A stretch of DNA of 64,000 bases from Ovis canadensis (taxonomy: Eukaryota; Chordata; Mammalia; Artiodactyla; Bovidae): assembly GCF_042477335.2 (NCBI RefSeq), contig NC_091250.1, positions 132,839,384 through 132,903,383 of the forward strand. Direction: 5' to 3'. The stretch's first letter is position 1. Each line of letters begins with the position of its first letter. The notes under the pieces were generated by a model that saw only the letters and a list, made by a program, of their open reading frames with translations, was not told the origin of the DNA and made no database searches. A program made the position numbers and the translations under genes. Of this stretch, positions 54,501 through 64,000 are shown one piece after another.

Positions 54501-55090
54501 TTGAGAAGAAGGTGTATTCTGCATTGGGATGGAATGTCCTGAAGATTTCAGTGAGATCCATCTCATCTAATATATCATTTAGGACTTCTGTTTCCTTATT
54601 AACTTTCTGTTTTGATGATCTGTCCATTGGTGTGAGTGGGGTGTTAGAGTCTCCTACCGTTCTTGGGTTACTGTCAGCTTCTCCTTTTGTCTTGTTAGTG
54701 TTTGTCTTATGTATTGAGGTGCTCCTATGCTGGGTGCGTAGGTATTTACAGTTGTTATGTCTCCTCTTGAATTGATCCTTTGATGATTATGTAGTGTCCT
54801 TCCTTATCTCTAGTAATATTTTTATTTCAGGGTCTGTTTTGTCTGATATGAGGGTTGCTACTCCAGCTTTCTTTTGCTTTCCATTTGCATGGAATATATT
54901 TTCCCATCCTCTCACTTTCAGTCTGTATGTGTCTTTAGGTCTGAAGTGGGTTTCTTGTAGACAGCATATATATGGGTCTTGTTTTTGTATCCATTCAGCC
55001 AGTCAGTGTCTTTTCGTTGGAGCATTTAATCTGTTTACATGTAAAGTAATTATTGAGGTATATGTTCCTATGGCCATTTTCTTAATTGTT
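51530..55090 (-). pseudogene. L1 ORF2 remnant (endonuclease and reverse transcriptase), broken
   Basis: The endonuclease part starts near 55080 and includes FRTFHPNAEYTFFSNAQG at 54313-54627. The reverse transcriptase part at 53319-53843 has [19 protein letters not shown] and [17 protein letters not shown]. The catalytic ADD motif appears in [17 protein letters not shown] at 52797-53159. C-terminal pieces continue to 51530. At least seven frame blocks separated by stops or shifts show that it cannot make a working protein. Confidence 0.88.
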
Positions 55091-55960
55091 TGGGGTTTGA
55101 TATTGTAGATCTTTTTCTTATATTTCTTGACTCTAAGTCCCATTAACATTTGTTGTAAAGCTGGTTTGGTGGTACTGAATTCTGTTAACTTTTGTTTGTC
55201 TGAAAAGCTTTTGATTTCTCCATCAATTTTGAATGAGATCCTTGTCAGGTACAGTAATCTTGGTTGTAGAATTTTCCCTTTCATTGCTTTAAATATATCC
55301 TGCCATTCCCTTCTGGCCTGCAGAGTCTCTGCTGAAAGAGCAGCTGTTAATCGTGTGGGGTTTCCCTTGTATGTTGCTTGTTGCTTTTTCTTTCTTTGTT
55401 TAATCTTAGCTTGATTAGTATGTGTTTTGGCATGTTTCTCCTTGGGTTTTTCCTGTATGGGACTCTTTGTATCTCTTGGACTCAATTGACTATTTCCTTT
55501 TCCATGTTGGGGAAATTTTCAACTCTACTCTCTTCAAAAGTTTTCTCATACCCTTTCTTTTTCTCCTCTTCTTCTGGGACCCCTGCAATTCGAATGTTGG
55601 TGCGTTTGATACTGTCCCAGAGGTCTCTGAGACTGTCCTCAGTTCTTTTCATTCTTTTTACTGTATTCTGCTCTTCAGAAGTTATTTCCACCATTGTATC
55701 CTCCAGCTCACTGCTCCGTCCTGCTTCAGATGTTCTGCTGTGACTCCTTCCAGAGTGTTTCCAGTTTCAGTAGGTGTGCTGTCTGTCTGTTCACTCTTTA
55801 ATTCTTCTAGCTCTTTGTTAACTGACCTGTGCATCTTCTCCCTTCTGTTCTCAGGGTTTTTATCGTCTTTACTGTCATTATTCTGAATCCCTTTTCAGGT
55901 AGTTTGCCTATTTCCTCTTCATTTATTTGGACTTCTGTGTTTCTGGTTTGTTCCTTCATG
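55090..55960 (-). pseudogene. L1 ORF1 remnant, broken
   Basis: Minus-strand 55482-55694 carries a coiled-coil end and the RRM-like start TNIRIAGVPEEEEKKKGYEK. Minus-strand 55003-55485 carries the C-terminal domain with LTAALSAETLQARREWQDIF. A stop or shift separates them. The second block reads on into the start of ORF2 without a stop. Confidence 0.82.
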
Positions 55961-57558
55961 TGTTTCTCTGCCTTTTAATTATTTTTTTAACTTACTGTGT
56001 TTGAGGTCTCCTTTTCCCAGACTTCAGGGTTGACTTCTTCCTTTTGGTTTCTGCCTCGCCAAGGTTGGTGCGGTGGTTTGTGTAAGCTTCGGGTAGGTTG
56101 AGATTTGTGCTGAGGTGGTTTTTTTGTTTTTCCTCTGAGGGAAAGGCTGAGTGAGGTGGTACTCCTGTCTGCTGATGGTTGGGTTTGTGTTTTTGTTTTC
56201 TTTGTTGTTTGGATGAGGCATCCTTCAGGGTGCTCCTGGTGGTTGGGTGATGCTGGGTCTTGTATTCAAGTGGTTTCCTTTGTGGGAGTTCTCACTATTT
56301 GATACTCTGTAGGGTTAGTTCTCTGGTCGTCTAGGGTCTTAGAGTCAGTGCTCCCACTCAAAAGCTCAGGGTTTGATCTCTGGTCAGGAATGAAGATTCC
56401 ACAAGTGGTTTGTTATGGTATTAAATGAGATTAAAACAAATAGACAAAAATGAGAAACCAAAGATGAACCCCAGACAAATGGCAGTTACAAAATCAGGCA
56501 AATAATAATTAAAGTAATGGAATATACGCATATACACACACCTATAAGCAAAATCAAAATAGTCCAACAAAGATAAAGTACAATAGATTGACCGGGCAAG
56601 CAAAGGAAACCGAAAATTAATCTGCTAGTTAAGAACAAAACTAGGTAAAGCACAAGCTGGAAAACGAAACTAAAGCAAGGTGCCAAGTGGGGAATGAAGC
56701 AGTGAAGACAGAACTAATGAGTGTGTTGAGAGGAAAGAATAGATACACGAAGTTGAGTAGAGGTGGGTAAGATTTATATACGTTAATGATCAACTGCAGG
56801 GGGAAAAGAACAGTAGGAAAAACAAAGGGACAAATGTAGAAAAAATAATAGGTTTTAAAAAAAATACAGAACTGCAAAAGCCCAGTGTAGAGGCAGAGGT
56901 TTATAGCAGCAATAAAAAGTGGATTTTAAAGAAACCTCAAAAGCTTATTAGATTTCACAGTGCCAATAACAACTATATTGGGGGCGGGGGGGCGGGAGGA
57001 AGAAAAAAATTCAAACTACAGAATGAGTCAAGACATAAGAATAATACTTGTTTTTCTCAAGTCACAGCTGTCAGCGTCCTTTCCCTCTGGGAGTCACAGT
57101 CCGCCTCACCTCCCTCGGATGCCCTCCAGCACTGTGCTGGTCTCTGGACCTGCTGTGGGGGCAGCTCAGACTCTAATCTGGTCCTGCTCCTGTGTGTTCT
57201 TGCCTCCAGTGTCCACAGCTATCAGTGTGTCTTCTGGGGGAGCTCTCAGTGTCCTTTTGTGTATTCCATAGACAGTCTGCCTAGTGACCCGTGTGGATTT
57301 AGTCTGCAGCTTGTAACAGCTGGTGGGAAGGTTTTGGGTCTTCTTTCTTAGCCATACTGCCCCTGGATTTCAGTTGTTTTATTTACACCTCTGCAGGTGG
57401 GTCATCCACTGGGGTTTGCTCCTGAGGCTGCTCTGAGGACTTGGGTCTGTCCCAGTGAGGGCCAAGTGTGGAGGTGGTGCAGCTGCTTGGCTTGCAGGGC
57501 TTCTGGCAGCATCACGTACCGGGCAGTTGGCAGGTAGGGCAACAGGAAATACAATGCT

Positions 57559-57690
57559 CTAGGAGGGTATGGCAGCCAGTATTGGCCGATACACTGCAGT
57601 ATTCTTGCCTGGGGAACCCCCTGACAGAGAGGCCTGGCAGGGCACAGTCCACAGGGTGACGAAGGGTTGGACACAACTGAAGTGATCCCA
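57559..57690 (+). mobile_element. Bov-tA-like fragment in the L1 5' UTR region
   Basis: CTGCAGTATTCTTGCCTGGG and CACAGTCCACAGGGTGACGA resemble the Bov-tA body in sense orientation. It could also be part of the L1 5' UTR consensus itself, which I cannot rule out by eye. Confidence 0.6.
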
Positions 57691-57944
57691 CGTGCATAGA
57701 CGCAAGACATTTTTGCCTGTGGCAGCTCTGCCCCAGTGAGGGTTGATTGTGCAGGTGGTGCAGGGGACCCTAGCAGCGCCAAGTGTGCAGGGACACGGAC
57801 TGCCTCAGCCGCAGGGGTTATGGCCATGTCAGAGTCTCTTTTTCAACTCTCTGGTAGCTGGCAATCAGAAGTCTTTTTTGGGTAGTCTTTCTCCATAGCT
57901 CCGCCCGTTCAGGCACTTAGAGGGCTCCCTTGCCTAGGGTAAAG

Positions 57945-59305
57945 GCAGAGGAACCAAAGGTCAAATGGCCAACATCTGTTGGCTCACTGAAAAAGCAAGA
58001 GAATTCCAGAAAAACATCTGCTTTGTTGTTTATGCCTTTGAACTGTGTAGATGACAGTAAACTGTGGAAAATTCTTTGAAGAGATGGGACTAGCAGACCA
58101 CTTTACCTGCCTCCTGAGAAATCTGTATGCAGGTCAAGAAGCAACAGTTAGAACAGGACATGGAACAACAGACTGGTTCCAAATTGGGAAAGGAGTACGT
58201 CAAGGCTGTATATTGTCACTCTGCTTAACTTATATACAGAGTACATCATGCGAAATGCCAGTCTGGATGAAGCACAAGCTGGAATTAAGATTGCCGGGAG
58301 AAATACAAAAAATCTCAGATATGCAGATGAGGTTAAATCATCTGCCTGGAACGCGGGAGACCCGGGTTCTATCCCTGGGTCAGGAAGATACCCTGGAGAA
58401 GGAAATGGCAACCCACTCCAGTACTCTTGCCTGGAGAATCCCATGGAAGGAGGAGCCTGGTGGGCTACAGTCCATGGGGTCGCAAAGAGTCGGACACGAC
58501 TGAGCGACTTCACTCATTTCGCTTCCACCCCTATGGCAGAAAGTGAAGTACTAAAGAGCCGCTTAATGAGGGTGAAAGAGGAGAGTGAAAAAGTTGGCTT
58601 AAAACTCAACATTCAAAGAACTAAGATCATGGCATCTGGTCCCATCACTTCATGGCAAATAGATGGGGAAACAATGGAAACAGTGACAGACTTTATTTTC
58701 TTGAGCTCCAGAATCACTGCAGATGATGACTTCAGCCATCTGAAGTCTAAAAGACGCTTGCTCCTTGGAAGAAAAACTATGACCAACCTAGACAGCATAC
58801 TAAAAAGCAGAGACATTACTTTGCCAACAAAGGTCTGTCTAGTCAAAGCTATGGTTTTTCCAGTAGTCAGGTATGGATGTGAGAGTTGGACCATAAAGAA
58901 AACTGAGCACCGAAGAGTTGACGCTTTTGAACTGTGCTGTTGGAGCAGACTCTTGAGAGTCCCTTGGACTGCAAGGAGATCCAACCAGTCCATGCTAAAG
59001 GAAGTCAGTCCTGAATATTCATTGGAAGACCTGATGCTGAAGTTGAATCTCCAATACTTTGGCCACTTGATGGGGAGAACTGACTCCTTAGAAAAGACCC
59101 TGATGGTGGGGAAGATTGAAGGCAGTAGGAGAAGGGGATGACAGAGGATGAGATGGTTGGATGATGGCATCAGCGACTCAATGGACATGCCTTTGATCGA
59201 GCTCTGGAAGGTGGTGATGGACAGGGAAGCCTGGTGTGCTGCAGTCCATGGGGTTGCAAGGAGTTGGACATGACTGAGTGACTGAACTGAACTGAGGGAT
59301 TCAAC
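57945..59305 (+). mobile_element. BovB LINE copy 1, sense, 5'-truncated
   Basis: It starts within the reverse transcriptase (AAGGCAGAGGAACCAAAGG) and runs to the normal 3' end (GAGTTGGACATGACTGAGTG). After a nested SINE at 58340-58525, the frame at 58248-59141 keeps VKEESEKVGLKLNIQRTKIM and HRRVDAFELCCWSRLLRV. It abuts the 5' end of the antisense L1. Confidence 0.93.
58340..58525 (+). mobile_element. Bov-tA type SINE nested in BovB copy 1
   Basis: It interrupts BovB just at the YADD region: BovB ATATGCAGATGA is followed by SINE sequence CCTGGAACGCGGGAGACCCG. The SINE ends GTCGGACACGACTGAGCGAC, after which BovB resumes with CCCTATGGCAGAAAGTGAAG. Confidence 0.9.
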
Positions 59306-59517
59306 GTTTCTGCAGGACAGAGCTCAGCAGTGCTTTGACTTCAGTGTGACTAAATATATCGTGACTGACTCAAATGAAATTTCAAAATTCTGTGAAAATG
59401 ATTGCTCAGATGATGTATAACACTTTTAATTTCTTAGGCATGAAAATACTTAAAGGTTGGATTGTATTGGTTGGGATATAAGTGTAGTATTTAGACAATT
59501 AGAAATTATTTTAGGAG
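59306..59517. other. Spacer between two BovB copies
   Basis: About 210 bp of AT-rich unique DNA separates the 3' end of copy 1 from the start of copy 2. No target duplication is evident. Confidence 0.6.
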
Positions 59518-60552
59518 TTGAGGCAAAATAATTCGAAAGACCAATATTGCATAGGAACCTGGAATGTCAGATCCATGAATCAAGGCAAATTGGAAGTGGT
59601 CAAACAAGAGATGGCAAGGGTGAATGTCGACATTCTAGGAATCAGTGAACTAAAATGGACTGGAATGGGTGAATTTAACTCGGATGACCATTACATCTAC
59701 TACTGCAGGCAGGAATCCCTCAGAAGAAACGGAGTAGCTATCATAGTCAACAAAAGAGTCCGAAATGCAGTACTTGGATGCAATCTCAAAAACGACAGAA
59801 TGATCTCTGTTCTTCTCCAAGGCAAACCATTCAATATCACAGTTATCCAAGTCTATGCCCCAACCAGTAACACCGAAGAAACTGAAGTTGAACGGTTTTA
59901 TGAAGACCTACAAGACCTTTTAGAACTAACACCCAAAAGAGATGTCCTTTTCACTATAGGGGACTGGAATGCAAAAGAAGGAAGTCAAGAAACACCTGGA
60001 GTAACAGGCAAATTTGGCCTTGGAATGCAGAATGAAGCAGGGCAAAGACTAATAGAGTTTTGCCAAGAGAACGCACTGGTCATAGCAAACACCCTCTTCC
60101 AACAACACAAGAGAAGACTCTACACATGGTCATCACCAGATGGTCAACACCGAAATCAGACTTATTATATTCTTTGCAGCCAAAGATGGAGAAGCTGTAT
60201 ACAGTCAACAAAAACAAGACCAGGAGCTGACTGTGGCTCAGATCATGAACTCCTTATTACCAAATTCAGACTTAAATTGAAGAAAGTAGGGAAAACTGCT
60301 AGACCATTCAGGTATGACCTCAATCAAATCCCTTATGATTATACAGGGGAAGTGAGAAATAGATTTAAGGGCCTAGATCTCATAGATAGAGTGCCTGACG
60401 AACTATGGAATGAGGTTCGTGACATTGTACAGGAGACAGGGATCAAGACCATCCCCATGGAAAAGAAATGCAAAAAAGCAAAATGGCTGTCTGGGGAGGC
60501 CTTACAAATAGCTGTGAAAAGAAGAGAGGCGAAAAGCAAAGGAGAAAAGTAA
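59518..60552 (+). pseudogene. BovB endonuclease reading frame, open for 344 codons
   Basis: The frame contains CIGTWNVRSMNQGKLEVVKQ, DILGISELKWTGMGEF, VIQVYAPTSNTEETEVERFY, IGDWNAKEGSQE and GADCGSDHELLITKFRLK. These are the N, E, GDWNA and SDH motifs of the exonuclease-endonuclease-phosphatase fold used by RTE-clade LINEs to nick target DNA. It ends at a TAA (60550-60552) in the linker before the reverse transcriptase. The same frame continues open directly after that stop. The element is 5'-truncated, so a native start is not certain. Confidence 0.88.
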
Positions 60553-61503
60553 AGATATAAGCATCTGAATGCAGAGTTCCAAGGAATAGCAAGAAGAGAT
60601 AAGAAAGCCTTCTTCAGCGATCAGTGCAAAGAAATAGAGGAAAAGAACAGAATGGGAAAGACTAGAGATCTCTTTAAGAAAATTAGAGATACCAAGGGAA
60701 CATTTCCTGCAAAGATGGGCTCGATAAAGGACAGAAATGGTCTGGACCTAACAGAAGCAGAAGATATTAAGAAGAGGTGGCAAGAATACACAGAAGAACT
60801 GTACAAAAAAGATCTTCATGACCCAGATAATCATGATGGTGTGATCACTCCTTTAGAGCCAGACTTCCTGGACTGTGAAGTCAAGTGGGCCTTGGAAAGC
60901 ATCTCTATGAACAAAGCTAGTGGAGGTGATGGAATTCCAGTTGAGCTGTTTCAAATCCTGAAAGATGATGCTGTGAAAGTGCTGCACTCAATATGCCAGC
61001 AAATTTGGAAAACTCAGCAGTGGCCACAGGACTGGAAAAGGTCAGTTTTCATTCCAATCCCAACGAAAAGCAATGCCAAAGAATGCTCAAACTACCACAC
61101 AATTGCACTCATCTCACATGCTGGTAAGGTCATGCTCAAAATTCTCCAAGCCAGACTTCAGCAATACATGAACCGTGAACTCCCTGATGTTCAAGCTGGT
61201 TTTAGAAAAGGCAGAGGAACCAGAGATCAAATTGCCAACATCCACTGGATCATGGAAAAAGCAAGAGAGTTCCAGAAAAACATCTACTTCTGCTTTATTG
61301 ACTATGCCAAAGCCTTTGACTGTGTGGATCACAAGAAACTGTGGAAAATTCTGAAAGAGATTGGAATACCAGACCACCTGACCTGCCTCTTGAGAAATCT
61401 GTATTCAAGTCAGGAAGCAACAGTTAGAACTGGACATGGAACAACAGACTGGTTCCAAATAGGAAAAGGGTCAAGGCTGTATCTTGTCACCCTGCTTATT
61501 TAA
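60553..61503 (+). pseudogene. BovB reverse transcriptase remnant, frameshifted before YADD
   Basis: In the same frame as the endonuclease, it shows MNKASGGDGIPVELFQ, DVQAGFRKGRGTRDQIANIH and FCFIDYAKAFDCVDHKKLW. These are reverse transcriptase fingers and palm motifs. A deletion of about 5 nt relative to copy 1 near 61468 (AAAAGGGTCAAGG versus AAAGGAGTACGTCAAGG) shifts the frame. The catalytic YADD coding sequence (TATGCAGATGAC at about 61596) is left out of frame. Further breaks follow, so the enzyme is dead. Confidence 0.88.
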
Positions 61504-62370
61504 CTTCTATGCAGAGTACATCATGAGAAACGCTGGACTGGAAGAAACATAAGCTGGAATCAAGATTGCCGGGAGAAATATCAATCACCTCAGATATGCA
61601 GATGACACCACCCTTATGGCAGAAAGTGAAGAAGAACTAAAAAGCCTCTTGATGAAAGAAGAGAGTGAAAAAGTTGGCTTAAAGCTCAACATTCAGAAAA
61701 CGAAGATCATGGCATCTGGTCCCATCACTTCATAGGAAATAGATGGGGAAACAGTAGAAACAGTGTCAGACTTTATTTTGGGGCTCCAAAATCACTGCAG
61801 ATGGTGACTACAGCCATGAAATTAAAAGACGCTTACTCCTTGGAAGAAAAGTTATGACCAACCTAGATAGCATATTCAAAAGCAGAGACATTACTTTGCC
61901 GACTAAGGTCCGCCTAGTGAAAGCTATGGTTTTTCCAGTGGTCATGTATGGATGTGAGAGTTGGACTGTGAAGAAGGCTGAGTGCTGAACAATTGATGTA
62001 TTTGAACTGTATTGTTGGAGAAGACTCTTGAGTCCCTTGGACTGCAAGGAGATCCAACCAGTCCATTCTGAAGGAGATCAGCCCTGGGATTTCCTTGGAA
62101 GGAATGATGCTAAAGCTGAAGCTCCAGTACTTTGGCCACCTCATGCGAAGAGTTGACTCTTTGGAAAAGACTCTGATGCTGGGAGGGATTGGGGGCAGGA
62201 GGAGAAGGGGACGACCCAGGATGAGATGGCTAGATGGCATCACGGACTCGATGGATGTGAGTCTGAGTGAACTCTGGGAGATGGTGATGGACAGGGAGGC
62301 CTGGCGTGCTGTGATTCATGGGGTCGCAAGAGTTGGACACGACTGAGCGACTGTACTGAACTGAACTGAA

Positions 62371-63412
62371 CCTATTTATCAGTTATTACATGACATGTTT
62401 CTTGATGGCCTGGTTTATATGTGGCCTCTGTTACATACTAAGTAAGCTTTATGGAGGCAAGAGATTTAGACACTACTTTCAAGAAGTATTACTGCTCCAA
62501 GAATGTGTTACCTGCTTGTTATTGTGGAATGCCTATCTAACATCTATACATTTTAAGTGGTTCTGTAGAGGATTTTTTTAGGTGTAGCTGTCAGAAAATT
62601 GGTATGTTTAGGTGACAGATGGGCCTTTACAGTTTCTATAGTTCATCGAACAAGTATGTTTTGCCTGTTACTATATTTGTATGTCATTTAGCACTTTGTA
62701 TTTATTAAATATATTTTAATATGCTTGAAAAATCTGTAACAATAAATTTCATCTAAGGCTTTGCTATTCACTCCTCACAAGTGACCTTTTTTTTGTTCCT
62801 TTTCCCCCCTCTGCCTTGGAATCAAGAATTTACTTGAAATTTTTCTTCAGTAATGCAGAAAAATGTCACCTGCTTTTCGATTCCTGGGACAGCAAATTCT
62901 GTTCAGATTAGTGCCAGATCCATTAGATGTATGAACAGCTACTTGGTGGTGTGGACTCTGCCCCTTCTAGGCCTTCACCTGCTGGGCCCCGGGGGCCAGT
63001 ATCATTGAGCCGGGCAGGTGAAAGGATGTCTGGTTATGCGTCTGTCATAATAGCTCAAGTCAGTTAAAAGTAATTTTTATGTTACTAGATTTGTATGTTT
63101 GAAGACTATAACCACGGTTTGTTTCAAACCTCAGGAAGTAGGAAATATTTGAGTAGACTGCTTGCTTCAAAGTTGGTTAGCTGATACATTCCTACCTTAT
63201 GGTGTTGCCATAATACCCAATGGAGCCTCTGAATGGTTTGTTTTCTTCTTAACTATCCTATCTGTATTATGAGAACAGTTGACAGCTATTTGTTATAGTG
63301 GTGAGTATAGTAATTTTCATGAATGTCTTGGCATAAAAACTTTTACAGGACTTATTTTTTATTTTGAAGTCTCAAAATTAATATGTGGGTATTATGTTTA
63401 TCTTACATTTAG
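62371..63412. other. Unique AT-rich DNA before the POLN exon
   Basis: No exon or repeat could be recognised. An AATAAA at about 62741 has no coding context. This is probably intronic for POLN. Confidence 0.6.
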
Positions 63413-63557
63413 GGTTTTATGAAAATGGAAAATTATGAGGCGTTTGTAGGCTCTGACCTCTGTAAGATGCCACTGTCCAGTGCTGCGCAGAAGATTATGT
63501 CTGCTATGCGTTCAGGTGGTTTAGTGGGATCTGAGAACTGGAGAGAGAGTGAAAAGA
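63413..63557 (+). CDS. POLN: POLN first coding exon (DNA polymerase nu), rest beyond window
   Basis: POLN is an A-family DNA polymerase of vertebrates linked to crosslink repair and translesion synthesis. The exon has acceptor TTACATTTAG and donor AAAAGA|GTGAGT. It encodes [20 protein letters not shown] and then [19 protein letters not shown], which aligns with the known POLN N-terminus. Two in-frame ATGs are present: 63419 and 63425. The second fits the known start and has the better context (AAAATGG). About 44 codons lie in this exon; the polymerase domain is far downstream. It lies on the same strand as HAUS3, 13 kb after its end. Confidence 0.92.
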
Positions 63558-63879
63558 GTGAGTAATTTTTATGAACCTTCACGTTTTTTGTTACCTTGAA
63601 TTATTCTTAAGACCAAGTTTTGAAAATCATTGACCTTAAAAATAAAAGTTATTTTACTAGCAAAAATGAGTTTGCTCGAGAATAGCAGTTTTGGACAAAT
63701 ATGCAATACAAAGGCCAAAGGCAGGTCTAACAAAGGAGAAGCACGTTATTTTATAGAGAAAAAGGTGGATGTCGGGAGGGGTTGTTCTGAACCAAAGTCC
63801 ACTGGAGGAAAGTGAGAGTTCAGAGTGGGGACGGTTTCTGATTGAGTTGCTGGGGTGGTGACTGCTTGTAGGAGATGCT
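63558..63879. other. POLN intron, start
   Basis: AT-rich intronic sequence follows the donor. An open frame at 63630-63815 has no recognisable product. Confidence 0.6.
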
Positions 63880-64000
63880 GCTGCTGCTAAATCGCTTCAG
63901 TCGTGTCTGACTCTGTATAACCTCACAGATGGCAAGCCACCAGGCTCCCTGTCCCTGGGATTCTCCAGGCAAGAACACTGGAGTGGGTTGCCATTTCCCT
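63880..64000 (-). mobile_element. Bov-A2 SINE, antisense, cut by window end
   Basis: GCTGCTGCTGCTAAATCGC, AAGCCACCAGGCTCCCTGTC and AACACTGGAGTGGGTTGCCA are the reversed Bov-A2. It lies in the POLN intron. Confidence 0.93.

Larger units (their letters stand above)
50440..57930 (-). mobile_element. Near full-length ruminant L1, antisense, with nested insertions
   Basis: Reading the minus strand from about 57930: a GC-richer 5' UTR, then remnants of ORF1 and ORF2, then a 3' end near 50440 next to an A/T tract. About 7.5 kb is covered, including a nested SINE/BovB insertion at 50808-51372 and a Bov-tA-like piece at 57559-57690. All frames are interrupted, so it is not active. It lies antisense in the putative first POLN intron. 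No clear target duplication was found by eye. Confidence 0.85.
59518..62370 (+). mobile_element. BovB LINE copy 2, sense, about 2.85 kb
   Basis: The copy covers most of a BovB element (consensus about 3.2 kb by recall): apurinic-type endonuclease, reverse transcriptase and 3' end. It ends near CTGTACTGAACTGAACTGAA. It is the best preserved LINE in the window. Confidence 0.95.

Overview
This is nuclear DNA from a ruminant, most likely a bovid such as cattle, sheep or goat. Intergenic and intronic DNA is packed with BovB LINEs, Bov-tA and Bov-A2 SINEs, CHR-type tRNA-Glu SINEs and a ruminant L1. The genes have GT-AG introns and CpG-island promoters. The species cannot be fixed from sequence reading alone.

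Four genes, all on the + strand, match the order known from human 4p16.3. (1) 1-10.7 kb: the 3' end of ZFYVE28 (LST2), five coding exons that include the whole C-terminal FYVE zinc finger, then a 3' UTR. (2) 17.4-31.5 kb: a complete MXD4, with a CpG-island promoter, six coding exons giving a 209-aa bHLH-zipper repressor, and a roughly 3 kb 3' UTR that holds a candidate mir-4800 orthologue. (3) 36.2-50.3 kb: a complete HAUS3, with a CpG-island promoter, a non-coding first exon and four coding exons giving 601 aa. (4) 63.4 kb: the first coding exon of POLN; the rest of POLN lies beyond the window. In human, POLN transcripts share 5' exons with HAUS3, and this layout fits that. The interval from 50.3 to 63.4 kb would then be POLN intron.

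The two halves differ in composition. The first 34 kb is GC-rich, with short introns and GC minisatellites. One of these, at 33.12-33.95 kb, is a higher-order array whose 350-bp unit is repeated with 390 bp of perfect identity. From 37 kb onward the DNA is AT-rich and dominated by LINEs. The POLN intron holds a near full-length antisense L1 (about 50.4-57.9 kb) hit by later insertions, then two BovB copies head to tail. The second BovB keeps a 344-codon open endonuclease reading frame.

The genes act in separate processes: endosomal control of EGFR (ZFYVE28), MAX-partner transcriptional repression (MXD4), spindle microtubule branching (HAUS3) and DNA repair or translesion synthesis (POLN). Only HAUS3 and POLN appear to be transcriptionally coupled. 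I saw no CRISPR array, operon, rRNA gene, true tRNA gene or clearly new multi-gene system. The most interesting items are the MXD4 3' UTR microRNA, the CCAAT and E-box promoter of MXD4, the HAUS3/POLN promoter sharing, the 350-bp higher-order minisatellite, and SINE insertions close to HAUS3 splice donors.
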